Origin: Rhineura floridana
Taxonomy: Eukaryota; Chordata; Lepidosauria; Squamata; Rhineuridae
DNA length: 64,000 bases
Reading direction: 5' to 3'
Assembly: GCF_030035675.1 (NCBI RefSeq)
Contig: NC_084487.1
Span: 89,414,486-89,478,485, forward strand
The stretch's first letter is position 1. Every line of letters begins with the position of its first letter. The notes beneath the pieces are model-generated. The model saw nothing but the letters and a program-made list of their open reading frames with translations, was not told where the DNA came from and searched no databases. The translations under genes were made by a program, and so were the position numbers. Positions 10,928 to 25,700 of this stretch are shown piece after piece.

Positions 10928-13900
10928 TTAAGCAAGCCTGGATACTGAAGAAAGAGGAAAAGAGCAAAGGTGCAATATTCAGTCACCTTTTGATTATTTA
11001 TTTAATCTGGTGGCAGGATTTCTTTTTCAGAAATGCTTTTTTAAAAATACAAATGTTTACAAAAAAAATACAGGTAGCAGGCATCACTTTAGAAACAGTA
11101 TTCCCCTTTCACTCTCTCATAGAAGGGAATGCCACTTCTAAGATACTACGTGCTATGGCACATGAGGGCGTCATCTAAAAAGAAGAATTGTTTATTCATA
11201 TTCATGTACAAATGTAGACAGATTTTGACTACAGTTCTGTGCACATTTACTTGGGCATGAACCCAGTGGAACCTTCTTCTGAGTAAACGCATATAGGATT
11301 ATGCGGTTGGTGGTTGGTTAAAACTTATAAAATTAACTGTCTAAGGTTTATTTTATCAGGTCTAAGCCCCAGAAAGGATGACAGGGCTTAATGGGGTGCA
11401 GACTCACTTGTTTCATTTTCCTGGTATTCAAATTGCACCCACCTTGCTTCTCTTTTTGCAGAGCTGGAGGAAACAAACCACAGTGCAGGCTTACTGTTAC
11501 GTCTCCTGAACAACCATGAGTGGTAATCCAAGAACAGATCTTGCCTTTTGCTTATGGTTTATTTGGAGAGAAACAAACCATGAGTGCTGAGTCACATGTA
11601 ATGCTAAGTCAGCACTGTGGCTTGTTGCATCTCAGCTGTGCAAAGGGAGGCACAATCTGAGCAGCACAGACTAGCATACACTGATCTGTAGTTTGTTTCA
11701 GACAGTTGCCTACCATGATGTGCAAACCAGGCCAATGTTAATGAACAGGGAAGAAATCATTTCTACTGCTTCCCACCTTTAGGGATGAGTGCCATTACTT
11801 ATTTAGCCAAAATGGCACCACACCTAAGGCTTATCCACATGGAAACATTACTTTGTACTAAAGATGCTGGTTTTTTACCTTCGTTTTCTGTTTGCACCAT
11901 CCACAATAAGGGCTCAATGCCAGCTGCAAGCACGGTGTTTTCTATTCACGATAAGGGGAAGGATCAATCACGCAGTTTCCTAATGACCATGCCCTCTAAC
12001 ATTTCTACTCCCTCTGGTTGCTTGGCAACCAAGCATGCTGCAGTGGGTTCCTTTTAAAAAAAAAACCCAGAAGTGCGAATATCTGTGTTTTTCCTGGTAG
12101 GATACAGCTGAAATACAAGTCTTTGTCTACGCAGTGTTATGCTTTTGCGTACAAGTTATGGTGAAAAGAAAATACAGCCACCATTTCCAGCAACATAAAA
12201 ATGGTAGCAGAACAAGGGAGAGCAGCCGGAAGTTGCTTTTCAGCCTACAGGAAATAAAGTGAATAAAGAGAGGAGGAGGAAGTGGGCATGGAGAGGGGAA
12301 CGATTGACACACCCACCTAAAAACATTGGAGCAAAGCGTCTGCAAGCCCTAGAGATACAGATTGAAGACGTTTTCCCCTTTTTGTTTTATCAGAGGATTG
12401 GGTTGGAATGGATTTACAGGGGGAAACTGTGTGATAGCTTCTGTTTGCCTGTAACGTCATGTGAACCATGTATATTAATAGGGCATGTGAGTAGCAGTAA
12501 ACACACAGTAAACCACCATGTAGATGAGCCCTTGCTTGGGGCCGGTGCCAGAGGGCAGCCAGGTCAGACCCCTCCTTAGGGTGGGTGGGTGGGTATCGGT
12601 GCCTTCCACGATCTGCTGCAGCATCAGCTCCCTACCCAGCAATGGATTGCGAGAGGGAGCTCCCAGGCACTGCCTCTACTGCTGTGCAAGCCCGCAAAGC
12701 CCACCTGCATGCCCCACCTACCTCTCCCTTGATGTAATGCTGGTTGTGCTGCAGGCACAAGCCTACCATCAACCAAAATGGTGGTTTCCCTAACGGGTTG
12801 ATGCCTCTGCCACCATCTTGGTTGATGGCAGGCTTGCACCCACAGTGCAACCAGCATTCACCAAGGGAAAGGTAGGTAGGTGGGGCATGCGTATGCCAGG
12901 GCCCAGGGCAGGCTGGTGCCCAAGGGCCCTGGCATACCTGGTGCCGACCCTGCCTCTACACACAAGAGGAAGATATCAACGAGCTTGGGGGAATTCCAGG
13001 ATTTGCAGAAATACAACAAACCTTTAAGATAAAAAGGAGACCAAAAACACAAAAAACAAACTTAAGGAAGGCGGAGTATGCTCAGTGGTCATGGAATGCT
13101 GCTTGACTGTTAGGGTGGGGAACAGAAAAATGGGAGGGACAGAGAATGGAATGGAATATCCTGGAAAAGGGCCTGGCTGGAACCCTGAACAGAACTGCAC
13201 TTTACAGCACTATTGCAATCCCTACTTGTGCACTAATTCCATTATAGGCACCTAAATTTTCATGGATTTTTTTTTTTTGCATAAGAATTGCTTTATTCAC
13301 AGAACTGGAAGCACAGAGAAAATCTGTTCAAGCCAAACGGAGGCAAAAGGGGAGGGGGGATTTCAAACCTGAAAATGCCAAAAGGAGAAATCATTAAATA
13401 AATTGGCACAAAGGCCTTTCTGGATCGCTAGCCAATTTTGTAAATGTCAAATTTAGACCAGTCCAACAAATCTGGGTCAGTGGAAATTACTATCAGGGCC
13501 CATCTGGGTCAAGGAAATCATGGATGTAATCCATTCCTGGCTGAGGCATGTCATGCTGCACGTGTGATGGCCGTGGATGGTGTAATCCACGTTTTGTTAG
13601 ACTTCTGGAAAACCATCTTCCTGCAACTCATTCAACGTAAACCATTAGATACTGCAGTGCTATATCATGCAGCGTCTTCAGTGGGAGAAGAAACCTCTGC
13701 ACTTGGGATCAGGAACTTGTGGCCCTCCAGATGTTGTTGGACTCTCTGCTCTATTCAGCTCCAGCAATTATGGTCAGTAATCACAAGTGATAGAAATTAC
13801 AATCCAGCAGAGTTCCCCATCCCAGATAGCTCCTTTCTATAGGTTGAGTAGCAACAGAATTTTTGCTTGCAGAGTCTGCTTTTCCAAGCTTGCTAAACAC

Positions 13901-16900
13901 CATGACTGAATCTGAGAGTTGGGCTCAGTCCCAGAACCTCTAGGATCATCCCTAGAACTTATTTTCATAAAAGTGGAACAGCCCCAGAGAGCCACACCAC
14001 ACTTTTTTGCTGAAAATTTCAGTTGATTACAGAGTTCTAAAAGAGGAGCACAGGGAGACTTGCAAAGGACTTTAAGACAGCCCTCGTATTCCCATTTGAG
14101 CCTCCAGAGGCTCAAATGGGAGCATGGAGGCTGCCTTAAAGCCCTTTGCAAAAGTACTCTTTGAAGCAGGTCCGCACTTTTCCTATAAGTGTGTTGGCAG
14201 GCAGGTGGCAGTGGGGGAGGGGAAGAAGAGGAAGGAGCTTGCTCTTTCCTCCTCTCCCCCACTGCCACAGCCACCATACACCTGATGACTAAGGATTAAA
14301 TCCTGCGTCCTCCTCGGGTGCATGCTCCTGTTCCCTGCTGGAACAGTGCATGCAGCCAGTGCAGGATGAAACCCTGTCCTTCTGCCCATAAGCTGATTTC
14401 ACCAGTGACATCAGCTGATGGGCAGGTGGGTGTGACTTGGGGAAAATGACCTCACAGGCCAAACTGGACTTCCTGGTGGGCCAAGGTTGCTTGCAGGTCA
14501 GAGGTTCCCTCTCCCTGGCCTACAGAATACTTCCCACAGTTCTGGTATTCTTATTTCCCAAGTTGAGACTGATGACTAGTGGAGAGGTGTGACTTAAACC
14601 TAAAGTGCAATCCTGCATACTTAGCCGGGAGTAAGCTCCACTGAACACAGGGGGACTTATTTCTGAGTAAATGTGCATAGAATTGGACTGTCAATATCTC
14701 AGGTTACTCACCATTAGGCCACTTTGGCCTGCAAAAGACTGTAGAAGTTAAAGAATCACAAAGCAAAGCATGAGAAAACAGGTTGCATAAATACTGTAAT
14801 GTTCCTTTTTTCTTAGCTCGGAAGAGAAAATAAAAATAGGCATGGGAAGGGGAGTGTTTGGGGAGTTAGGAGAATAACATATTTTTTAGCTCATTCTTCA
14901 GCATCAGCCGAGGTTCCCAAAGCAACAAAATCTTCTGAGGATTAATGATATGTGCAAGGCTGGATGGAATCTTGATAGCCCTAAACAACACTACAAAACA
15001 GAGAAAGATGGATCCTACTGGGAATAGGAAGCCAATCACCAATGAGGAAAAAACACATATCAGAGGAAACATTTGCAACCTAGGGAAAAATTGAAGATGT
15101 CAGTTGTATCCAGTCCCAAAGGAAAATGAAAACATTGGGAACAAGTTCAGATAGTGGGCACTCACAGAAAAAAAGAACACCCGCCCCAAATAATTATCCT
15201 TATTTTCATACTTACGCACAGCATTTTCTTTACACAATTCAGACTGTTGCTGCAGGGGAATGTCTTTTAGGTTGCTGTGATCGGGAAACAGCAATGCTTC
15301 TTCATGCTGTGATGAAGCTTTGAATCCAACCTAAGGGTTGGTCTATTTTTTATTTATTTATTATTAAATTTGTTAGTCGCCCATCTGGCTGGTTGTCCAG
15401 CCACTCTGGGCGACGTACAAGATAAAACAGTACATAAAACAGATTAAAAATTTAAAAAACAGTAAAAACTAACCCATCCCAAAAGCCTGCCTAAAAAGCC
15501 AGGTCTTCAGGGTCCGGCGGAAGCTCATTATAGACGGGGCATGGCGTAGATCATTTGGGAGAGAATTCCATAGGGTGGGGGCCATTATTGAGAAGGCCCT
15601 TTCTCAAGTCCTCACCAGTCTAGCTGTTTTGACTGGTGGGATCCAGAGAAGGTCTTCTGAGGCTGATCTTGTTGAGCGGCATCCCTGTCGATGCTGGAGG
15701 CGCTGCTTCAGATAAGCTGGGCCACAACCGTATAGGGTTTTAAAGGTTAAGACCAACACCTTGAATTGGGCTCGGTACACAACCAGTAACCAATGCAACT
15801 CCTTCAACACAGGAGTGATGTGATCTCTACGGCGGCTGCCTGCAATCAGACGCGCCGCTGCATTCTGTACCAGCTGTAACTTCCAAACCGTTTTCAAGGG
15901 TAACCCCACGTAGAGCGCATTACAGTAGTCTAGGTGAGTGGTGATCAGGGCATGTACCACTGGTGGGAGCAGGTGATTGGGAAGGTAGGGGCGTAGTGTC
16001 CGTATCAGATGAAGTTGATACAGAGCTGCCCGGCTCACAGCCGAAACTTGAGCCTCCATGGACAGCTAGGAGTCAAGAATGACCCCCAGGCTACGGACCT
16101 GGTCTTTCAGGGGCAGTCATACCCCATTAAGCACCAGGTCTATATCTCCAATCCTTCCCTTGTCTCCCACAAACAGCACTTCGGTTTTGTCAGGATTCAG
16201 CTTCAGCTTATTCCTTCCCATCCAGCCACTCACCGACTCCAGACACTTGGACAGGGTTTCCACAGCCAACCTTGGTGAGGATTTAAATGAGATATAGAGC
16301 TGCATGTCATCTGCATACTGATGACACTGCAGCCCAAATTTCCTGATGATTGCTCCCAGCGGCTTTATATAGATGTTAAAAAGCATTGGAGAAAGGATAG
16401 AACCCTGTGGCACCCCACACGTGAGGGGCCAGGGATCTGAAACCTCCTCCTCCAGTGCTACTCTTTGGTATCTCCCAGAGAGGAAGGAATGGAACCACTG
16501 CAATACAGTGCCCCCAATACCTAACCTCTGCAGGCGGTCCAAGAGGACAGCGTGGTCAACGGTATCAAAAGCCGCTGAGAGATCGAGGAGGACAAGGAAG
16601 GTGCATTCGCCTCTATCCCACGCCCTTCTCATATCATCTACCAAGGCGACCAAGGCTGTTTCAGTCCCATGTCCCGGTCTGAAGCCCGACTGAAATGGAT
16701 CCAGATAATCCGCTTCTTCCAAGTGTGCTTGCAGCTGTTTAGCCACCAGCCGCTCAACTGCCTTGCCTAAGAATGGCACATTTGAGACTGGGCGAAAGTT
16801 GTTCAGATCTTGAGGGTTCAAGGAGGGCTTTTATAAGATTGGTTTTATTATTGCCTCCTTGAGCACTGATGGCATTACTCCCTCTTCAAGCGATGCATTT

Positions 16901-19679
16901 ACCATCAGCTTGATCCTCTCTCCCAGTCTCTCTTTGCAGCTCATAATGAGCCACGAAGGGAAAGGGTCAAGTAGGCAGGTGGTCGGCTTTGTCTATACAA
17001 ACTATAGATCATGTGGAAAATGCTACTCCTGAACTGTAGCAATCCACGTGGCTTATCCACGTGGGAGCATTTTTTCGTAGCAAATACACTGCTTTTACCG
17101 CCATAATAGATTTGCAAGGTCCACACTTCATGCTCAATGGTAGCTTCAAATCCATTGTTTTCCATTCACTCAAGTAGGTGTTCCTCTGGGAAAGATTAGT
17201 GTCACTGTTTCCTTGTGGCCCTGCCCTCTAATTTCACATTTTTACTCCCTCCGGTTGCTCAGTTACTGGACATGTACAAATATTTTTGACCTGTGCAGTA
17301 TTTTCCACTCCCTCCTGCCCCCACCGCTTCCTGAAATTTGGCAGTTGAAAAGAAGGTAACTCACAGGCACCTTCTTTCTCTGCTGCCCCTTGCTTTTTCT
17401 GAGTTAATTTTTGCTCCCTGGAAAATAAATCAATATCATGTAAATATTTTAAATAAAATATCAATATCAATATTTTCTCAAAATATCAATATTAATATCT
17501 ATATTTTTGAGGCAACTTTTTTTTAAAAAAATCCACTTTAGATTTGTATGGGGGCGGAATGGAAACCAGGCATGGAGAGATGTTACATCAACATTCTCTC
17601 TAAAAAGATAGAGAATATGAGAAAGAATGACAATGGCAATTCCCATCACCAGTTACAAGGAGTGAAGGAAGTGTACACGGGAAGAAAAGACGGGAGGGTT
17701 GCAGCAAACTGTGAAAGGGAGAAGATACAGCAGTCAGAAGTTGCTGTATAAACCACTGGAAACAAAATGCAATTCATGTGCGGAGAAAGGGGAGTAGCTG
17801 AAAGTGACGGTTCACCTGCCCACTAAAAACCATCAAAGCAAACTGTCTGCAAAGACGTGTGGAGTGGAGTGGAGCCATATTGTTCTAAACTTTTCCTATT
17901 ATCAGTGGATTGGGTTAGTATGGATTTACAAGGGGAAAACTACATGTTCGCTTCTGTTTGCCAGCAATGTAATGTGAACCATGCAAATTAAAAGGAGATG
18001 TGAGTAGCATCAAACACACAGTAAACCGTCATGTAGATGAGCCCTCAGAATGTAAGCAAAGAATGTGAATGCTCCCCGCTCAACAAAACAAAACAACCAC
18101 CCTGAATATAGAAAATGAGTGTATCAGGGAGAAGGCTAGACTAGAAAATCTAATTTTCTTTGTGTATGTTTTTAACATATGGAAGGATTCAGACATATGA
18201 GCTTCTATCTGCACTCTGAAACAACAAACTCTTGGAATAACAACAGTCTTATGTCACCTTAAAGATTAACCAATTCATTATGACAAACTTTTATGGACTA
18301 GAGTCCACTTCAACAGATCTGATGCCTAAGAATAGTTTTACCACATAATCTGTTTGTGGTGTTCACCAATCTTTATTGAACTTTTCAGAGTGACCACAGT
18401 TTCATGTCTTTACAATACAGGCCAAGAAATGAATAGGAGTTCTATTCTTAAAAATGCCAGCATGATCCAGTACACAAAGCTAGACTTGAGTTTGTAGCCC
18501 AGTTTGTTTGTTTGATTGATTGGCACATGTTCTCTGCAAGCCTGTAGCCAGAAATATTGTACCAGGGAAGGGGCTAAGGGGAGTATCCTTGCAGAGCAGC
18601 TAGAAGAATATGCCTACAGATAGCCTAAATTAATGGAAATGGAAATGGCCTGCCTTCAAGTCGAACCCAACTTATGGCTACCCTACGAATAGGGTTTTCA
18701 TGGTAAGCTGTCTTCAGAGGGGGTTTACTGTTGCCTCCCTCTGAGGCTAGCAGGGCTGTGGAGTCGGAATCATGGAGTCGGAGTCGGGAGCAATTTTGGG
18801 TGGAGTCGGAGTCAGTAGAAATGTACCGACTCTGACTCCGACTTCGACTCCTTCATAAATGGCAAATGTATATTAACTAGTAATAACAAATTTACTGTAG
18901 TAAAATGGTAGCACAAGGCATTTCATCACCACCACATGAATCCAGAGCTTGGAAAAGTTACTTTTTTAAACTACCACGAGCCCAATCCCTGGGGCTGATG
19001 GGAGTTGTAGTTTAAAAAAGTAACTTTTCCAAGCTCTGGATTCACATGGTGGTGATGAAATGCCTTGTGCTACCATTTTACTACAGCAAATTTGTTATTA
19101 CTAGTTAATATACATTTGCCATTTATGAAGGAGTCGGAAAGTAGAAAAATAGAGGAGTCGGAGTCAAAGGTCTGGCGTACCGACTTCACAGCCCTGGAGG
19201 CTAGTCCTCCCCAGCTGGCTAGGGCCTGCTCAGCTTGCCACAGCTGCACAAGCCAGCCCCTTCCTTGTCCGCAACTGCCAGCTGGGGGGCAACTGGGCTC
19301 CTTGGGACTTTGCAGTTTGCCCACGGCTGCACAGGTGGCAGGGCACGTAACCCCTCAGCCACTCCCTGTGGGGGTGATCTTTAGCTGGCCCTTTACACCC
19401 AGGAGACACGAATGGGAATTTGAATTCACAGACTCTGGACTCCCAGCCAGGCCCTCCTCCCCACTGTGCTATATCAGCTGTGAGAGAGTTAATTATATTA
19501 AACATTAATCAAATAATAAACATTTAATATTGTAACATTTAAAAACAAGTGCCTAGTGCTTGTCATTTATCCTGTTGCCTTTGCATTAATTGGGCAGAAG
19601 AGTAAAAGGTGGAAACAAGAATTCTTTCTTTGTGAGCAACTGTTTTTCCTTATCTCCACAATTAATAGGGCTAGAGAGT

Positions 19680-19759
<80 letters not shown>

Positions 19760-22700
19760 TGACCCATCAAGACTGTGGAATATTTCTGAAGGGGGTAGGC
19801 CCGCACAGGCCCTCCTATGGCTATGAGCCTGGTCCTCTGCAATGCTTTGAGATGATTAGGCCTAATTTGGACATTGGTGTGATTTTTTGCAGGTGGCAGA
19901 TGTGAGAAACACTCAGGCCTCAGCACACTGACAATAAAACCCTGTAATATATGCATCATGAACACATTTCTCTCATTCTCTTTGCTAGTAAGGGAGTTGC
20001 CCGGCTAGACCTAATTGTTAAGTAATATTTCAGGGGAAGGTAGACAGCTGCTCTCTTGCTTTTTTACTCTGCCTGTAACAGCATGACTTGTGCTGTCATT
20101 TAGGAATGGTCATCTCTGGGTTTAGCACCAATGTGTGTGAAGAGTTTGTTGTATCACACCACCGTTTTTGTTATATGTTTGTGCAGTGACTATAAAATGG
20201 GGCATTTATCTCAGCAGGACCTTTGAAATGTTAATAATCATCCTTAAACTGCAGGGCTGGCTCCAGATTTGAGGAGTCCCTAGCATTGTGGGCACTCTTG
20301 TAAATCACTGGGCATTTGGCTGCCTTTTTAATTCCCTGCTATGCTTCAGAGCAACATAACATCAGGTGCCCCAGTGCACTGTGGGAAATTTAAAATGGCA
20401 GGTGGCTCCAAGGCCTGGCATGGGAAACCGGGGACCAATATGTGAGAAACAACGGTTCTTAAGAGACCCACCACGAGATCATTGGTGAAGCAGTAATATA
20501 AGTTTATTAAACGTTCTTGCAAGAGCGGGTGTCCACAAGGTAGGCACACCCAAGCAACATTGTTACAGTCCTTTCATCCTATCACCCGTCGCTTCATTCC
20601 CTCCCCTGTTTCCTCATTGGTCGAGTACTCCAGGGTTTACAACCTATCCGTGTCGCCTATTAGTATTACCAGAAGTCCCGCCTCTGTTTACATCTCCCAC
20701 TACTCATATTTTAGCTCCCCCATACTCATATTTATTATTACCCATATTTGGTATATCTCTCTCTCCTCTTGGCATCCCCCTCCTGTGTCAACAGACAGAG
20801 CAGAACCTAACCACAAACTGTCTCTGTCGCACCTGTTTCCTGGTATCTGTATCTACTCTAGTTTGTCTTCCTTGCTTCACTAACTACATCTTTACCCTTT
20901 CCTAACCATTAACTGAAATCTATACAAAGTTATATTGTGTAAAACATTCTGTAAAAGCAACACACTTTATACATATCACAAATATCAATAGTGGGCCCTG
21001 CTGGGGCACGTGAGCCCAGCAGCTGCTTAAGGATACCTTGCATTGATGCCAGACCTGCTAACAACTTTAAAATTGGGTGGTTAGAGGGGTAGATGTTTCC
21101 AGCTTTCACTGTTACGCCTTACAGGTGAAATGGGAATTCTAGTGACTGAGAATATGAAAACTAGGATTGGTAATTTTTCTGGATTTATTAATACAAAATA
21201 TAAAAGTGCAACCGGCCTTAATTGTCATAGATTTGAAAAATATCTTGGAAGTCTGCTTTTTGCATGTAAACAAAGTCATGAACCAAAAAGGAGAAAACTG
21301 ATGTGGAAATATGAACATCTATGTGTGTGCGTGCATGTGCATTCAGTACATATAACAATAATATGAAAATTACAAACAATGTAAGGCTAAATAAAAATGA
21401 ATGAATACACGGTCCACTAACTGTATACCCAATGAAAAGGTGCTATTTATGTTACTAGGAAGTAGATGTTAAGCAACCTCCGACCACCTCCCTTCAGAGT
21501 TTATGAGTTTTATCTCAGAGGCATATGGATAGGACTCTGATTCCCTGGATGAGAAACTATATATTTGTGCCCTGAAGTTTGGGAAGGCTACAGTGTAGCT
21601 TGTGAGAGAATTAAACCTGGCAGTCATGTAACACAGTAAAATTATTGGATTCATGATCTTGTGAAGCAACAAAACAGAAATAAAATCTGGTGTATCCATT
21701 ATATTTACTGTACTATGATGGATATTTATAGTACTGTTAAAAAGTACATACTGTATTTGTTGCTTTGTATTAATAACTACTTCCTAGTAACATAAATAGC
21801 ACCTTTCCATTGGGTGTATAGTCCATTGGGTGTATCGACTGTGTATTCGATCATTATTATTTAGCCTTATGTTGTTTGCAGTTTTCCTATTATTGTGATA
21901 TTTATATTCATATCTACACATTGGTTTTGTCTTTTTTGGTTCATTATTTTGTTTGGTTTCTTGTTAAATTGAGGAACCTCTTCTTTTGGTTTATGCATCT
22001 GATTTTTGCCTGTGCCATATTCCCACTTTAACTTAGAATGATCCTACTCCCTTCAACACCCCAGTTATGAGCATTTTAGCTGTTTGCTCTGGACTTTTGC
22101 ATTTCTTGTCATTCATTCCATGCTGACATCTACACAGCACCATAAAAGCAAAGCCATCCACAGAAGACAAATGTAAGGCTAGGGACAAGGAATCTGCTCG
22201 GTAAGCAGTTCTTCAAATGGCTTCAGTATTTGCTTTTTAAAAGTGCCTCTTAACTCATGAAAAGCAGGGGATGTGCTCCCCTCATGTCCCCTGCCAGGTG
22301 CTACATAAAAGTTAACTGCATCTGAGTGTCCAGAGCTAGTGTCCAGAACTTCAAGCAGAAGTGAGATGTGGCACCCGCACTATGGAAGATACTACTAATT
22401 AGAGGCCAAACAAGTCCTGGGGGGGGGAAATCATATTTCCTTTAACTTGGTAACTACTTTCAGGGCCAGGAGAGGGCCATATCCTCTGGTGAGGGCCCTC
22501 CTGTGTCAATAGCTGATCTGGCTGTGTTGGCAGCTGGATCTAGCCACTTACAATTAATTCCCCAAAGTAATACTTAGCAAGGTGCATTGAGGGAAATTAA
22601 AGCTGTTGCACCTTATACTGCCCAGCCAGAAAAAAACATTGTAAAGGCGGCCCGTTAGCTGTGGACTCTGTCCACTCCCCAAGGGTGCCAGGTGCTGACT

Positions 22701-25700
22701 CCCACCCTGGTCACTTTGAATGTGTGGGCAGTGCCTAGATGTCAGGAGGCTTGGCTTCATTGCTCATAGCCCTTTGCCCCTCCCCATGGCTAATAGAAGC
22801 AAAATAAGACACGTGTGCAAATAAGCTTGATCTGTAGGCTGCACACCTTTTTAGTGGACCATTTTGGTTACTTTTGGTTCACAATGTTGCTTTAATGGGC
22901 GGAGGATACCCAGATCATCAGGTTACTGCTTCTAGCATGCACTTTATGCTCCTGGTGAAATCACTAAATTAGCAGTGTAAGAAGTTCCCAGGCAGCTGTT
23001 CGAAATGCAAAATAAGCCTGTCAGTATCCATTTTTGACTCCTGTAGAACATTGTATCTGGCGGCATGTCAAGGGTTTTCCAGGCATCAACCTTAAAAGGA
23101 TAAATCTAGTACCTTTTTTTAAAAAAGTGGCTTGGGGAGTGAGGGCCGTGAGAGAGAGATGAGGACTTGCAGTGGGAAGGAGGGAGCTTAAGCACCTCTT
23201 CCCCCATCATTTAATTTATGCTTTAATTTGGATTCCTGTATTGAGCAGGGGGTTGAACTCGATGGCCTTATAGACTCCTTCCAACTCTACAATTCTGTGA
23301 TTCATTTCTCAACTAAAAATTACCCCTGCCTGAAGCTACTTTTCCATAATAGAAGTGAATGTCGTGCCTCTGTGCCTTGAGACAGCTGTCTTAAAGGATT
23401 AGATAAACTCCTATAGGCTGAGGCTGTGAATCATTAGACCAAGCAGGGCTGACCCAAAATGTGTTGCTACCTGAGTCAAAGGACCAAATGGTGACCCCTT
23501 TCCAGAGTCAAGGTGTATAGTAATACCCAAGGCTGGTCATATTACTTTGACAACTGAGGCAGAAAATTCCACAAGTGCCCCTCTCCTATAATAAATGAAA
23601 TGGCTAGCAATTTGTTGCCCTTTCATGACATTCATAACCAGCTGCCCAAGGTGAACGCCTCCCATTTCCTCAACATGAGGTTGGCCCTCAGCTAAAGAGA
23701 ATCTCCAAGTCCAAAGCTAGTATATCTCTAAATAATGGAAGCTAGGGGCAGACCAGGGGAAGGCTGTTGACTTTGTGCCCTACTTGGAAGGTTCCCAGAG
23801 GCATCTGATTGGCCAATGTTAAAAGAACTGTTAGAAACAGGCATTTGATTGGTCATTCTTAAAAACCTTTGATCCTATCCATCAGGGCTCATTTTATGTT
23901 CTTAGCCTGCAACTAGATGTGGAAAAGAGAGGCATGGCTGGGGAGGGAAGTCACTTGTTTGGACCACAGGCATGGGCAACCTGTGGCCCTCTAGTTGTTG
24001 CTGGACTACAGTTCCTGTCATCGATGACCATGTGACATACTGGCTGGTGCTGAAGGGAGTTGGAGTCCAACAGCATCTGGAGGGGCACAGGTTCCACATC
24101 CCTGGTTTCAGGAGTGTTTCTCCATATGCTCCAACTTCCTCTGTTGTCATTTGACTTGCACAGGGTTTGTGCTAACATGGTTCCTCTCTGTGCCTCTGTG
24201 TACAGAACTAGACTTCCAACAGGAACGTGAGTATAAGCCTTAGGTGAGCCACGTGACAGAAGGGGAAGGTACAGAGGAAAACAAATACTGTCCTCCTGAG
24301 TCGTGACAAATTACCTCTTTTCTTCCCCAGCCATCTCTTTCTCTCCTTCCTGAGGCTCCTGAGCAGAGCTGGACAGCTCATGCATGAGCCCCGCTAAGGA
24401 GATACTCAAGTGACAGCAAAGGAGGGCTTAGCAGAGAAGGGAAAACATTCCCTAAGCCCATCTGCTCCCTTCTGCAGCCATTCCTTCATCTTGAGCATCC
24501 AGGTCAAAAGTTGCTCTAGTCTAGACACTAAACACAGTTCCTGCACTGTCCGTGTGAGATACAGACTGGTGGCTGGCAAGCTTGATGGCAAAAGGCTTGA
24601 GAACTGTTTCCTCTGCTTGCCATCCATGATTGATGCATTGCTACAACCCCTGAAGTCAGAACTTGCAGAGGAGGCTCATGTGTTAATCGAGCTCTGATTT
24701 AGAATTTGGATTTAGATCTGGTCTACACCAATAGCAGGTGAGATGGTAAAACTATACTGGGCTGTGCCACACCATACTGTTGGTGGGGAATTGCATGTTT
24801 GAATGCTCCCCTATATGTATGTATTTGAAAGCCCTCTTCACATACCAAAATAGATAGCAGCTGGGAATGGTCTTAGCATCGCTTTCTCCCTGGCATGCTG
24901 TTTTGATACATGGAATTATTTGTTTGTTTTTACTATTTTTATTTTTGTTGGAGAACTCACACAAAAATGAACCCATAGGCACTGCAGTCTGAAATGGTAT
25001 AGTCTGCAGTTTTATCATCTGATGAAGCTTTTTTGAAGAATAAGCCAATGTCAAAAAATAGTGAGCAAGTTTTTTATTCTCTAGAACTTCTGGAGAACAT
25101 AAAAGATTGCTCACTATTTTATGGCATTTTGGTGGGTCCCAATAATGGCATTGCCCAACTGTAGATTTTTTCTTTTTTCTTATGGACTAACATAACATGG
25201 TAATCCTATGCCTATCTACTCAGAAGTAAACCCTATTGAGTTCAGTGGAACTTACTCCCAGGTAATGAGGTACAGGATTGCAGCCATAGTCTTCTTTGCC
25301 TTTTACGTGCCTTACAAAATCATAACATATAGTCCCCAGAAGCTGCACAAGTTGCTTTTGAAATCCATAGAACTGATATTTGTTTATTTTCCATTGTTGT
25401 CTTGTGCTTGTAATTCATAATTTCCAATATCAGCAAAAGGCTTGAAACTTGCATTTGAAAAGCAGAAATTTAAAACAGGCAATATCTGACCTAACACTTG
25501 GTGGAAAAATAACTTTTTAAAAAAAGCACTGCACAATAAAATCACAGCGCACAATGCATAAGAGGTGTGTATGTGAGAGAAAGAGAGAAGGGGGGAGGTA
25601 CTGCAAAAGCCCTTGTTACTCCAAGACTTTGGGACCAGAGACTACACATCCTTACATGTACAAAGAATCTGCTAACGCCTGCAGAGTTTATGCGCACAGT

